NCBI GenBank assembly: GCA_913052485.1
Contig: CAJXDN010000002.1
Coordinates: 18,031-82,030 of the forward strand
DNA from: an uncultured Flammeovirgaceae bacterium
GTDB lineage: Bacteria; Bacteroidota; Bacteroidia; Cytophagales; MED-G16
Direction of reading: 5' to 3'
Length of the DNA stretch: 64,000 bases
Every line of letters begins with the position of its first letter. The first letter of the stretch is position 1. This document shows positions 26,054 through 35,351 of this stretch, one piece after another. The notes beneath the pieces were generated by a model. It ran no database searches. It saw only the letters and a list, made by a program, of their open reading frames with translations, and was not told where the DNA came from. The translations under genes were made by a program, and so were the position numbers.

Positions 26054-27556
26054 ATGATTTCTAAAATACTACTACCACTTCATAGCATCTTTAAACTTTT
26101 AAATCCGTCATATTCAATTCACAATAAATCTCAAAAGGAGGCAGAAATAATTCAAAAAAAAGTTTTGAATCAACTTATAATTGATGCCAAAAACACAAAA
26201 TTTGGTAAAGATCATAATTTCAATGAAATCAAAACTTATCAAGACTATAAAAAGAAAGTTGATATAAGAGATTATGAACAAAAAAAAGTTTACATAGATA
26301 GAATTAAAAAAGGAGAGGAAGATGTTTTGTGGAAAGGTAAACCATTATATTTTGCAAAAACATCTGGTACAACCTCTGGTTCAAAATATATTCCACTATC
26401 TAAAGAATCTCTCAGTAATCAAATTAACTCAGCAACTCATCTATTAGTAAGGTATTTGAAAAATAAAAAATCATTAAAATCAATTTTGGGTAAAGTGATG
26501 TTTATTTCAGGATCACCAAATTTGGATGAAAAAAATAACATTAAAATTGGGAGGTTATCTGGTATTGTTAATTATCATGAGCCAGGTTTTTTAAAATTTA
26601 AAAAATTACCGTCAGATAAAACAAATAGTATAGAGGACTGGGAGAAAAAGATTGAAGCAATCGCAGATGAAACTATTGGACAAGATTTAAGAATTATAGG
26701 GGGTATTCCTCCCTGGATTCAGATGTATTTTGATGTTTTAATTCAAAAAACCGGAAAAAAAATTAAAGATATTTTTCCTAACCTTACACTTTTATGTCAT
26801 GGGGGAGTAAATTTTGAACCATACAGAGAAAACCTAATTGATAGCATAGGTGAAGAAATTGATACTATTGAAACCTTTCCAGCATCTGAAGGGTTTTTTG
26901 CATATCAAGATCAACTTTATAGTGATAACTTATTACTCCAAATAAATTCTGGTATATTTTATGAGTTTATAGATGTTAAAGATTTAAATAAAGATAATAA
27001 TAAGAGAGTCACAGTTGGAGATGTTAAACTTGATAAGAATTATGCTCTAATAATCAGCTCTAATGCTGGATTATGGTCATACTTAATAGGTGACACAATA
27101 AAATTCACATCATTGAATCCTCTTAGAATTAAGGTGACTGGTAGAACAAAACAATTTATTTCAGCTTTTGGTGAACACGTAATCGTAGAAGAAGTTGATT
27201 CGTCATTAAAAAAAGCAATTCAAAAGTTTGATGAAATTAAGATAGTTGAATATACAGTTGGCCCAAAAATTTTAAATCAAAAAGGCAAATCTCATCACCA
27301 GTGGTTAATTGAATTTAAAAATAAACCAAAAAATTTATCATCATTCGAAAATGAAATTGATAATAACCTACAAGAATTAAATACATACTATAAAGATTTA
27401 AGACAAGATAAAGTCTTATCATCATTAAGAATTAAAGAACTAAAAAGAAAATCATTTATTAATTTTATGAAGTCAATTGGTAAACTTGGTGGACAGAATA
27501 AAGTACCAAGATTATCTAATAATGATAAGTTAATTAACCAAATTTTAAAGTTTTAA
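26054..27556 (+). CDS. GH3 auxin-responsive promoter-like acyl-adenylating enzyme
   Basis: A 500-residue GH3-superfamily protein. Plant homologues conjugate amino acids to acyl-adenylates; bacterial members are common in Bacteroidota but without a firm role. The ATP-binding motif is AKTSGTTSGSKYIPLSKESL (about 104-123), and later SEGFFAYQD and LWSYLIGDTIKFTSLNP with GRTKQFISAFGEHV correspond to motifs 2 and 3. It precedes dxr by 3 bases. Substrate is unknown. Confidence 0.88.
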   Translation: MISKILLPLHSIFKLLNPSYSIHNKSQKEAEIIQKKVLNQLIIDAKNTKFGKDHNFNEIKTYQDYKKKVDIRDYEQKKVYIDRIKKGEEDVLWKGKPLYFAKTSGTTSGSKYIPLSKESLSNQINSATHLLVRYLKNKKSLKSILGKVMFISGSPNLDEKNNIKIGRLSGIVNYHEPGFLKFKKLPSDKTNSIEDWEKKIEAIADETIGQDLRIIGGIPPWIQMYFDVLIQKTGKKIKDIFPNLTLLCHGGVNFEPYRENLIDSIGEEIDTIETFPASEGFFAYQDQLYSDNLLLQINSGIFYEFIDVKDLNKDNNKRVTVGDVKLDKNYALIISSNAGLWSYLIGDTIKFTSLNPLRIKVTGRTKQFISAFGEHVIVEEVDSSLKKAIQKFDEIKIVEYTVGPKILNQKGKSHHQWLIEFKNKPKNLSSFENEIDNNLQELNTYYKDLRQDKVLSSLRIKELKRKSFINFMKSIGKLGGQNKVPRLSNNDKLINQILKF

Positions 27557-27559
27557 ATT

Positions 27560-28717
27560 TTGATAAAAAAAATCGCAATTTTAGGCTCTACTGGTTCAAT
27601 AGGTACCCAGACGCTTGAAGTTATTTCCAATCACGATGATAAATTTAGAGTAGAGTTACTATCTGCTAATAAAAACTATAAATTATTAATTCAGCAAGCA
27701 AAAAAATATAAACCTAAGGCAATTATTTTTGGTGATAAAACACATAAAAAAATTTTAAGAGAAAATTTAAAATCTGAAAATATCGATATTTATTTTGGTG
27801 ATGATGCACTAAATAATTTTAATCAATTTTGTAATGCTGACCTAGTAGTTACAGCATTAGTTGGAAAATCAGGACTAATACCAACAATTAATGCAATAGA
27901 AAATAATATAGATGTAGCATTAGCAAATAAGGAGACATTAGTAGTTGCCGGTGAGATAATAATGAAACTTTCTAAAAAAAATAATGTTAAAATATATCCA
28001 GTTGACTCAGAACACTCTGCAATTTTTCAATGCTTAATTGGTGAAGATTACCAGACAATTGAAAAAATAATTTTAACAGCATCAGGGGGACCATTCAGAA
28101 ATAAAAAAATTAGTGATTTGGAAAATATAACAAAGAAAGAGGCACTTAATCATCCAAATTGGGAAATGGGAGAAAAAATAACAATTGACTCTTCAACTTT
28201 AATGAATAAAGGTTTGGAGGTTATTGAAGCAAAATTTTTATTTAATATAGATATTGATATGATTGAGGTTGTTATACATCCACAGTCTATAATTCATTCA
28301 ATGGTCGAGTTTATTGATGGGTCAATTAAAGCTCAGATGGGTGAACCTGATATGAAATTTCCAATTCAATACGCACTGGGTTTTCCAAGAAGATTAGAGA
28401 ATGAATTCGATAGATTTAATTTTATTAAAAACAATGAGTTAACTTTTGAAAAACCATGCTTTGATACATTCCAAAATTTAAAACTTGCATTTGATGCTGG
28501 CAGAAGCGGTGGTAACTCACCTTGTATACTTAATGCATCTAATGAAATAGTTGTGGAAGCATTCCTTCAAGAAAAAATATCTTACCTGGATATGACTAAG
28601 ATTATTAAAGAATCTTTAGATAAAATATCATATATTGCATCTCCAAATTTAGAACAGTTAATCGAAACCGATTTAAAGACTAGAGAGTATACAAGTAATA
28701 AAATAAAGAATAAGTAA
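27560..28717 (+). CDS. dxr: 1-deoxy-D-xylulose 5-phosphate reductoisomerase
   Basis: A 385-residue DXR, the committed MEP-pathway step from DXP to MEP. NADPH binding is seen in ILGSTGSIGTQTLEV (about 7-21), metal and substrate binding in VDSEHSAIFQC, TASGGPFR and NHPNWEMGEKITIDSSTLMNKG, and PCILNASNEI at the C-terminal helix. The start is a TTG at 27560, the only start that keeps the Rossmann strand (MIKKIAIL). Its TAA stop shares a base with the rseP ATG. Confidence 0.96.
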   Translation: MIKKIAILGSTGSIGTQTLEVISNHDDKFRVELLSANKNYKLLIQQAKKYKPKAIIFGDKTHKKILRENLKSENIDIYFGDDALNNFNQFCNADLVVTALVGKSGLIPTINAIENNIDVALANKETLVVAGEIIMKLSKKNNVKIYPVDSEHSAIFQCLIGEDYQTIEKIILTASGGPFRNKKISDLENITKKEALNHPNWEMGEKITIDSSTLMNKGLEVIEAKFLFNIDIDMIEVVIHPQSIIHSMVEFIDGSIKAQMGEPDMKFPIQYALGFPRRLENEFDRFNFIKNNELTFEKPCFDTFQNLKLAFDAGRSGGNSPCILNASNEIVVEAFLQEKISYLDMTKIIKESLDKISYIASPNLEQLIETDLKTREYTSNKIKNK

Positions 28718-30030
28718 TGGATGCACTAATAATGGCAGCTCAAATGATTCTAGCACTTTCAATAATTGTTGGAATTCATGAGTTTGGACATCTACTCACA
28801 GCTAAAATATTTGGAATGAGAGTGGAACAATATTTTATTGGATTTCCACCAAAAATTTGGAGTTTCAATTATAAAGGTACTGAATATGGTTTAGGTTCAA
28901 TACCACTTGGTGGTTTTGTTAAAATATCCGGAATTATTGATGAATCAATGGACACATCTCATATCAATAAAGAACCAGAATCTTGGGAATTTAGGTCAAA
29001 ACCGGCATGGCAAAGACTAGTAGTTATGTTAGGAGGCATAATCTTTAATGTTATAACTGGTCTTATAATATTTTCAATGATTACTTTCAACAGCGGGGAA
29101 ACGTTTCTTTCCAAGGATGAAATAAATAAAAATGGAATTTTAGCATTAAAATTAGGAAGAGAAGCAGGTTTTGAAACTGGTGATAAAATATTATTAATTA
29201 ATGGTGATAATTGGGAGAGAGATGGTGACCTGTTCAACCCAAATCTATTTTTTGATAATAATACGAATTTTACTGTATTGAGAGATAACAAAGAAATTAT
29301 TATAAATCTTCCTGAAAATTTTATAAATAAAATGAATACCAGAGAGGCTATGTCATCATTTCTTAAAGCCAGGATACCCTTTACGGTTGATAGTGTTTAC
29401 AGTAACTCTTTGAAAGCAGGTCTTGAGAAAGGTGATAAAATAATTAAAGTTGATGATAAACATATAATTGATCTTTATGAATTGAAAAATATTCTTGAAG
29501 AAAATAAGAGCTCTATTGCTCAATTGACAATAGAAAGGAGTGGAAATTTAATTGATAAAGTCGTTGAAATATCAAAAGATGCTACAATTGGCATTAAAGT
29601 TCTGCAAGACCCTTTAGTTTTCTCAAAGAGAGAATATAATTTATCTCAATCTATAATAATTGGATCACATAAAGCTTTTGGTGTAGTGTTTCTTAATATT
29701 AAAGCTTTTGGAAAAATGTTTTCAGGTGATATCGATCCCTCAAAAAATTTGAGTGGACCCATTGGTATAGCACAAATCTTTGGGAATGAATGGGACTGGG
29801 GTAATTTTTGGAGAATTGTTGGTCTTCTTTCAATGGTTTTAGCTTTCATGAATTTACTTCCGATACCAGCCTTAGATGGGGGTCACGCTACATTTATTAT
29901 TTATGAAATTATATCTGGAAGAAAACCTACTGAAAGATTTTTAGAATATTCTACAAAATTTGGAGTTATAATACTTTTGGGTCTAATGACTTATGTTATA
30001 CTTAATGACATATACAAATTATTTATTTAG
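28717..30030 (+). CDS. rseP: site-2 protease RseP (M50)
   Basis: A 437-residue zinc intramembrane protease of the RseP/S2P family that cleaves anti-sigma factors and signal-peptide remnants. The HEFGH motif is at His21-His25 in the first membrane helix, two PDZ-like regions lie between (for example VYSNSLKAGLEKGDKIIKV), and the second metal motif NLLPIPALDGGH is near residue 380. It overlaps dxr by one base and porQ follows. Confidence 0.95.
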   Translation: MDALIMAAQMILALSIIVGIHEFGHLLTAKIFGMRVEQYFIGFPPKIWSFNYKGTEYGLGSIPLGGFVKISGIIDESMDTSHINKEPESWEFRSKPAWQRLVVMLGGIIFNVITGLIIFSMITFNSGETFLSKDEINKNGILALKLGREAGFETGDKILLINGDNWERDGDLFNPNLFFDNNTNFTVLRDNKEIIINLPENFINKMNTREAMSSFLKARIPFTVDSVYSNSLKAGLEKGDKIIKVDDKHIIDLYELKNILEENKSSIAQLTIERSGNLIDKVVEISKDATIGIKVLQDPLVFSKREYNLSQSIIIGSHKAFGVVFLNIKAFGKMFSGDIDPSKNLSGPIGIAQIFGNEWDWGNFWRIVGLLSMVLAFMNLLPIPALDGGHATFIIYEIISGRKPTERFLEYSTKFGVIILLGLMTYVILNDIYKLFI

Positions 30031-30034
30031 AAAT

Positions 30035-30940
30035 TTGAAATTTATATTTCTAGCTCAATTAATACTTCTTCTATACTACCAAGATTTACTTTCTCAAAAC
30101 AATAATTTTAGCTTTACAGAGTTAAGTGATAACGCAAAAGTTAATGCTCTTGGAGGAAATAATGTGTCCTCTACGCATACCGATTTCCTAATGAACCCTT
30201 CATTGATTGATAAAAAATTATTCTCTATAAATTATTTAAACTATTTACTAGATATTAATTCATCAAGCATAATGTACAGTGACAGTAGTAAATTTTTAGG
30301 AAACTTTGGATTGGGCATAAAATATCTATCTCATGGAAAATTTGAAGGTTATGATTTAAATGGAAATTATTCTGGTGATTTTTATCCAAAAGAATATATA
30401 ATATCTTTTAGCAAATCATATTCTTTTTCAAAATTTAAGATAGGGACAAATATTAAATATTTCTACTCTAAATTATATGAAAATTCGAAGTCAGCATTCC
30501 TTGTGGATGTAGGAACTATATTTAAACCAATAAAAAATAAACAGTTTTCAATTGCTATAGTTGCATCAAATATTGGTTTTGTGTTAGAAGAGAATATATC
30601 AAGTCCTAGGTCAAGTTTAAAATTTGGAACATCTTTCAAACCAGAATATATGCCAATTAGATTTTCATTCACATATATCAAAAAAGAGAAAGAAGCTGAC
30701 TTTAAAAACTTTTCAATGGGAATTGAGGTTTTATTATCAAAGTATTTAAATATTATGATTGGATATAACCATAAAATTGAAAAAGGATTTAAACTTAACA
30801 ACTCTAATAGATTAAATGGTATTTCTTATGGATTAGAATTAATATTAAAAAGGTTTAATTTAAACTATTCTAGATTAATTTTGAATAATATAGCAGGCAC
30901 TAATAATATATCTATAAATTATAATTTACGTAGAAATTAA
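30035..30940 (+). CDS. porQ: PorQ-like type IX secretion outer membrane protein
   Basis: A PorV/PorQ-type beta-barrel protein of about 301 residues. A signal peptide (KFIFLAQLILLLYYQDLLSQ) precedes FSFTELSDNAKVNALGGNN, which matches the PorQ N-terminal pattern of 'A-ALGG-N', with repeated amphipathic strands to the C-terminus. I chose a TTG at 30035 just after the rseP stop; an ATG at 30005 or 29993 would overlap rseP and place 10-14 extra residues before the signal peptide. In the type IX system PorQ belongs to the attachment complex. It directly precedes hslU. Confidence 0.85.
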   Translation: MKFIFLAQLILLLYYQDLLSQNNNFSFTELSDNAKVNALGGNNVSSTHTDFLMNPSLIDKKLFSINYLNYLLDINSSSIMYSDSSKFLGNFGLGIKYLSHGKFEGYDLNGNYSGDFYPKEYIISFSKSYSFSKFKIGTNIKYFYSKLYENSKSAFLVDVGTIFKPIKNKQFSIAIVASNIGFVLEENISSPRSSLKFGTSFKPEYMPIRFSFTYIKKEKEADFKNFSMGIEVLLSKYLNIMIGYNHKIEKGFKLNNSNRLNGISYGLELILKRFNLNYSRLILNNIAGTNNISINYNLRRN

Positions 30941-30943
30941 AAT

Positions 30944-32329
30944 ATGGAAAAAATGAAAAATATGACCCCTCAAGAAGTGGTAACTGAACTGGACAAGTAT
31001 ATTATTGGTCAAGCAGAAGCAAAAAGGAATGTAGCGATAGCATTGAGAAATAGATGGAGAAGAATGAATGTTGAGAATGAGATTAAAAACGAAATAATCC
31101 CAAATAATATCTTGATGATTGGTGCAACTGGAGTTGGAAAGACGGAAATTGCAAGAAGACTTGCAAAACTTTCTGATGCTCCATTTACTAAAGTAGAGGC
31201 TTCAAAATTCACAGAAGTAGGATATGTTGGTAGAGATGTTGAGAGTATGGTTAGAGATCTTGTAGAACAATCAGTAAATCTAGTCAAGACAATAAAAAAA
31301 GAAGAGGTAAAGGTTAGAGCTCAAGAAAGTGTAAATAACATCATTCTTGATATACTCATTCCCCCTATAAATAAAGTCCAATCAAATGTTAACCTAAGTC
31401 TAGAAAAAAATAGTAATAACGATGACAAAGAGATTAATGAGAAAACCAGAGAAAAATTCAGAGAAAAAATAAATAGTGGTGAGTTAGATGATAGAAAAAT
31501 TGAAATCATTGTACAAAAACCATCAAACTCAGGTATAGGTATGGTAGGTGGAGGAATGATGGATGAATCATCAATGATTAATCTCCAAGATATGATAAGT
31601 AATATGATGCCTAAAAGAAATAAAAAAAGAAAGGTTACTATAGAAGAAGCAAAAAAAATACTGTTGGAGTCTGAAGTTTCAAAATTAATAGACATGGACG
31701 AGGTTAAGGATGAGGCAATAAAGAAAGCTGAAAATACTGGAATAATTTTTATTGATGAGATTGATAAAATTAGCGGAAATTCGAAAAAAGGGGGAGGTCC
31801 TGATGTCAGTAGAGAGGGAGTACAAAGAGACCTCTTGCCAATAGTTGAGGGAACATCAGTAACAACAAAGTATGGCATCATAAAGACAGATCATATATTA
31901 TTTATATCAGCTGGAGCATTTCATCTATCAAAACCATCTGATCTAATACCAGAATTACAAGGTAGATTCCCAATTCGTGTAGAGTTAGATAATCTAACTC
32001 AGGATGATTTTCTAAAAATCTTATGTGAACCAAAAAACTCACTCACAAAACAATACAAAGCTCTGATAAAATCTGAAAATGTTGAAATCATTTTTAATCA
32101 AGATGCGCTAGAAGAGATCTCACATAAAGCATTCATAATAAACTCTGAAATTGAAAACATTGGAGCCAGGAGATTGCACACAGTTATGAGTAAATTATTA
32201 AATGAAATTTTATTTGATATACCTGAAAAGATCGGTCCAAATGCAAAAGTTGTAATTACTAAAAAAATGGTTTCAGAAAAACTAGATTCAATTACTCAAA
32301 ATAAAGATTTAAGCGAGTATATACTATAA
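30944..32329 (+). CDS. hslU: HslU ATPase of the HslUV protease
   Basis: A 461-residue AAA+ unfoldase that feeds substrates to the HslV peptidase. Motifs: MTPQEVVTELDKYIIGQ, Walker A GATGVGKT (residues 60-67), the FTEVGYVGRDVESMVRDL pore segment, I-domain insertion about 120-260, Walker B IIFIDEIDKI, and EIENIGARRLHTV sensor-2 region with a short C-terminal tail. The partner hslV is not in this window. Confidence 0.95.
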   Translation: MEKMKNMTPQEVVTELDKYIIGQAEAKRNVAIALRNRWRRMNVENEIKNEIIPNNILMIGATGVGKTEIARRLAKLSDAPFTKVEASKFTEVGYVGRDVESMVRDLVEQSVNLVKTIKKEEVKVRAQESVNNIILDILIPPINKVQSNVNLSLEKNSNNDDKEINEKTREKFREKINSGELDDRKIEIIVQKPSNSGIGMVGGGMMDESSMINLQDMISNMMPKRNKKRKVTIEEAKKILLESEVSKLIDMDEVKDEAIKKAENTGIIFIDEIDKISGNSKKGGGPDVSREGVQRDLLPIVEGTSVTTKYGIIKTDHILFISAGAFHLSKPSDLIPELQGRFPIRVELDNLTQDDFLKILCEPKNSLTKQYKALIKSENVEIIFNQDALEEISHKAFIINSEIENIGARRLHTVMSKLLNEILFDIPEKIGPNAKVVITKKMVSEKLDSITQNKDLSEYIL

Positions 32330-32818
32330 CTTTAATTGCTTAGGAAATTTGATCCATTCCAAATCATAATCAGAGAAATTTTTTATAATATCCCAGTTTT
32401 CTATATTTAAATTAACAATTGCTACCCCACATGTCGGCAAATTATAAAGATTAATCGAAGTTAACTTATTTACTAAATCCGTTAGACCTGGGTTATGACC
32501 AATAACCATAATTGATTCATAAGTATTACTAATTTTCTTTAATATGTTTATTATATTTTCACTGCTCGAGTGATATAACTCGTCAATAAAACTAATTTTA
32601 TTTATCTTAATTAATTCAATAAAAAAATCAGCAGTCAACCTTGTTCTCTTGGAGGAACTTGAAATTAATAAATCTATATTATCAATTTTTTTTGATAATT
32701 CTTTTGACATTAAATTTCCATCTTGAACCCCTCTATTATTAAGAGACCTATCAAAATCATTTAAAGATAAATCCGACCAACTAGATTTACAGTGTCTAAT
32801 TATTATTAATTTTTTCAT
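32324..32818 (-). CDS. sixA: SixA-type histidine phosphatase
   Basis: A 164-residue phosphoglycerate-mutase-fold histidine phosphatase. The catalytic RHCKSSW (Arg8-His9) is at the N-terminus; SSSKRTRLTADFF gives the second Arg, and VIGHNPGLTDL the second His. SixA of E. coli dephosphorylates the ArcB HPt domain; here the target is unknown. It follows the GT9 gene by 1 base and its 3' end overlaps convergent hslU by 6 bases. Confidence 0.9.
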   Translation of the reverse strand: MKKLIIIRHCKSSWSDLSLNDFDRSLNNRGVQDGNLMSKELSKKIDNIDLLISSSSKRTRLTADFFIELIKINKISFIDELYHSSSENIINILKKISNTYESIMVIGHNPGLTDLVNKLTSINLYNLPTCGVAIVNLNIENWDIIKNFSDYDLEWIKFPKQLKL

Positions 32819-32819
32819 T

Positions 32820-33809
32820 TTATATTATATCAAATTTTATATCATTCATGCATTTAAAATGTTTTACAGGACAAGATGCTAAGCCAATTTTTGTACAGGG
32901 TCTACAGTGTAAAATTTTATTTTCTAGTACTGAGAAAGATGTCTGATAGGGATAAAAACCTAAATTATGATGAGTTGATCCAAAAACTACAAATATTTTT
33001 TTATTTAAGGCTGAAGCAATGTGCATAAAACCAGTATCATGGGTAAAAACATTTTTAGATAATTTAATAATACCTGCTGAACCCTGAATTGATAGTTTTC
33101 CACAAAAGTTATAAATTATAGTTTTCTTATTAAGCTTATTTCTAATATCATTATCTAATGTATTAGATGAATTAAAAAAAATCTCAATATTTTTTGCAGT
33201 TTGAACTTCATCTTTTCCACCAATTAATACTATTGGTCCATTAATTTTATCACATAGCTCAATTATTTTTTTTTCAGGTAATCTTTTAGTAAAGTGTTTA
33301 GCACCAATAACAACAGCACTACACTTACTGAAATCAGCTTGATAATTTTTCAATTTTATTATTTCCTTTTCGTCAACTTTAAAATCAAGCCCTTTTCCAT
33401 CATCTGTAATATCTAGATTTGATAATGTATCGACATATGAGGTAGTTATATGATTAATACTTGTCAAGATTTTAAAATTGGTATATATCCATCTTCTGAA
33501 AAACTGTTTGTTATAGGTTAGGTGAGTTTTTATTAAAAATAATTTTAAGAAATTAGATCTTAAATTATTATGTAAATCAATTACTAGATCATATTTTTCT
33601 CTTCTCAAATTTAAAAGGGTTTTATATAAATTATTATTGAATTCTATAACCTTATCAACACTTTTATTGTTATAGTATACTGAACAATATTCTTTCTTTG
33701 TTATGAAATGTATTTCAGAATCAGGGTACTTACCTTTTAAAAGTCTAGGAACAGGAGTTGATAGCACAACATCTCCAAGAGAAGAAAATCGCACAATTAA
33801 AATCTTCAT
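32820..33809 (-). CDS. glycosyltransferase family 9 (heptosyltransferase-like)
   Basis: A 329-residue GT9 enzyme, usually adding heptose to the LPS core. The N-terminal KILIVRFSSLGDVVLSTPV and KYDLVIDLHNNLRSNFL and the C-terminal nucleotide-sugar motif FTHDTGFMHIASALNKKIFVVFGST are characteristic. A late HCRPCTKIGLASCPVKHFKC segment is Cys-rich, as in many homologues. Its start overlaps the start region of the divergent secreted-protein gene. Confidence 0.93.
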   Translation of the reverse strand: MKILIVRFSSLGDVVLSTPVPRLLKGKYPDSEIHFITKKEYCSVYYNNKSVDKVIEFNNNLYKTLLNLRREKYDLVIDLHNNLRSNFLKLFLIKTHLTYNKQFFRRWIYTNFKILTSINHITTSYVDTLSNLDITDDGKGLDFKVDEKEIIKLKNYQADFSKCSAVVIGAKHFTKRLPEKKIIELCDKINGPIVLIGGKDEVQTAKNIEIFFNSSNTLDNDIRNKLNKKTIIYNFCGKLSIQGSAGIIKLSKNVFTHDTGFMHIASALNKKIFVVFGSTHHNLGFYPYQTSFSVLENKILHCRPCTKIGLASCPVKHFKCMNDIKFDII

Positions 33810-35307
33810 CTTACTAATAATTTTTTTTTCAAATTTAAAATTAAAATCTCAAAGTAGTTCAGATAGCATTATTTTTCAAAAAAAAAGGATAGAGTTTGAT
33901 ATAAGTGAAATGAATGGAAACTTTTGGGTTAAAGAAAACTCTGAACACTTTCTTGTTCTTGGTGATATTGAAAATGGGAAAAATTTAAAATGGATATTTA
34001 AGACTTTTGATAGAGAACTTAACCCTTTAAAGGATACGATCCTAGCACTTGACAGATCTTATACATTAAAGAATATAATTTCTGATGATAAGTTTTTTAA
34101 CCTTTTCTATAAAAAAAATTATTCAAATGAGAAAGATTATTTATATGTGAAATATGACTATGTATCAAATACTTTCAATTCATATGAGATAAGATTACCC
34201 CTAAGCCTTACAATAAAAAAAACACTTATTTACAGTGAAAATTTAATTTTACTTGGAAATCTGAAAAACGGACGCAACCTTGTCAGTATTTATGATATAA
34301 ATACTAAACAACTAAATAACATATATGACTATTTATATTCCGAAAATGATATAATAAATATTTTTAAAAGTGACCCATCATCATTTGATGTATTATTATC
34401 CAAGAACGGAGATAATAATCTAAAAACAATAGAAAGAAAAAAATATTCAATTAATAGAGATTTCATAGGGTCCTACTCTATAGAATCTAGTAAAAATAGC
34501 ATTATTGAATCAAAAAAAATTAGACATAATAAAGAAGAATATAATGTATCATTGATAGGTATTAAAAACTCTAAACAAGCCCTAGGGTTTAGAATTGATT
34601 TATCAGGAGAAAGGCTTGAGATGTTAAACGAGAAAAAATTTCTAGAAATTAACGTATTAAAAGATTTTTTTATAAGTGAGAACAAAATTTTAAATAAAAA
34701 AATTAATAAAAAAGACCTTAACAACCTTAAACTTGGATACGAGTTTTATATAGACACTTTATTTATCTCAAACAATCAAATTCATATCTCATTTGAAAGT
34801 TTAAAACCAAACTATTCTAATGATGGGTTCAGTAACTATTCTTATATGCCATATTATAATTCATATACAGGAAGATATGATAAAAAAATAAATCCAAAAT
34901 TTGGAGGTTACTCACATGATATAAGTATTTACTTAGTATTAGATATGAAAGGTAACATACAATTATCTTCTGTAGAAAGGATCAATAACCTTAAAACTTT
35001 TGATAATAAACCATATTTAAATTATTTAATTAAGGGTAATAATTTAATCAGGTTCTATGTTAACAAAGGAATAATTACCCTATTAAAAAAAGATATTGTA
35101 AAAAATATAAAATCGAAAGTAGGAGTTTTTAAATTGAAAGTAGATAAAAATGAGATAGTTATTAAGAGCGAGACAAACCCTGAAGGTACATTTAATTGGT
35201 ATAAGAATAACTATTTATCATATGGGATTCAAAATATCAAAATAAAAGATCATTCTCAAAATATCAATAAAAGGGTTTTTTACATTTCAAATTTTGAAAT
35301 TAATTGA
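33796..35307 (+). CDS. unrecognised secreted protein of about 503 residues
   Basis: A long plus-strand frame whose first recognisable element is a signal peptide, KIFILLIIFFSNLKLKSQ, then a mature part with many short beta-type stretches, a Tyr/Ser-rich middle (YMPYYNSYTGRY) and no motif I recognise. No ATG, GTG or TTG lies close to the signal peptide: the nearest upstream ATG (33703) adds 31 residues antisense to the GT9 gene, and the next downstream ATG is past the signal peptide. An ATT at 33796 would give MKIFILL..., so I place the start there with low certainty. Function unknown; secretion is inferred. Confidence 0.7.
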   Translation: MKIFILLIIFFSNLKLKSQSSSDSIIFQKKRIEFDISEMNGNFWVKENSEHFLVLGDIENGKNLKWIFKTFDRELNPLKDTILALDRSYTLKNIISDDKFFNLFYKKNYSNEKDYLYVKYDYVSNTFNSYEIRLPLSLTIKKTLIYSENLILLGNLKNGRNLVSIYDINTKQLNNIYDYLYSENDIINIFKSDPSSFDVLLSKNGDNNLKTIERKKYSINRDFIGSYSIESSKNSIIESKKIRHNKEEYNVSLIGIKNSKQALGFRIDLSGERLEMLNEKKFLEINVLKDFFISENKILNKKINKKDLNNLKLGYEFYIDTLFISNNQIHISFESLKPNYSNDGFSNYSYMPYYNSYTGRYDKKINPKFGGYSHDISIYLVLDMKGNIQLSSVERINNLKTFDNKPYLNYLIKGNNLIRFYVNKGIITLLKKDIVKNIKSKVGVFKLKVDKNEIVIKSETNPEGTFNWYKNNYLSYGIQNIKIKDHSQNINKRVFYISNFEIN

Positions 35308-35330
35308 CTAATCATAACAAATTATTAAAT

Positions 35331-35351
35331 ACAAATTATATTTGTAAATAA
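35331..35351 (+). promoter_or_regulatory. palindrome and -7-like box before pyrR
   Basis: The sequence just before pyrR contains TACAAAT-TAT-ATTTGTA (about 35330-35346), a perfect 7-bp inverted repeat with a 3-base centre. Its right half includes TATATTTG (35337-35344), an exact TAnnTTTG match, only 7 bases before the ATG, so a promoter here would give a nearly leaderless mRNA. It could be an operator or a promoter; there is no classic PyrR attenuator, since the leader is too short. Confidence 0.4.

Noticed and set aside
31321..31881. 186-residue antisense frame inside hslU
   Set aside because: It is fully covered by a well-conserved gene; the composition (Ser/Ile/Phe-rich) is that of an antisense shadow.
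33703..33795. N-terminal extension of the secreted protein from the ATG at 33703
   Set aside because: The 31 residues are antisense to conserved GT9 codons and precede a signal peptide, so they are probably not translated.
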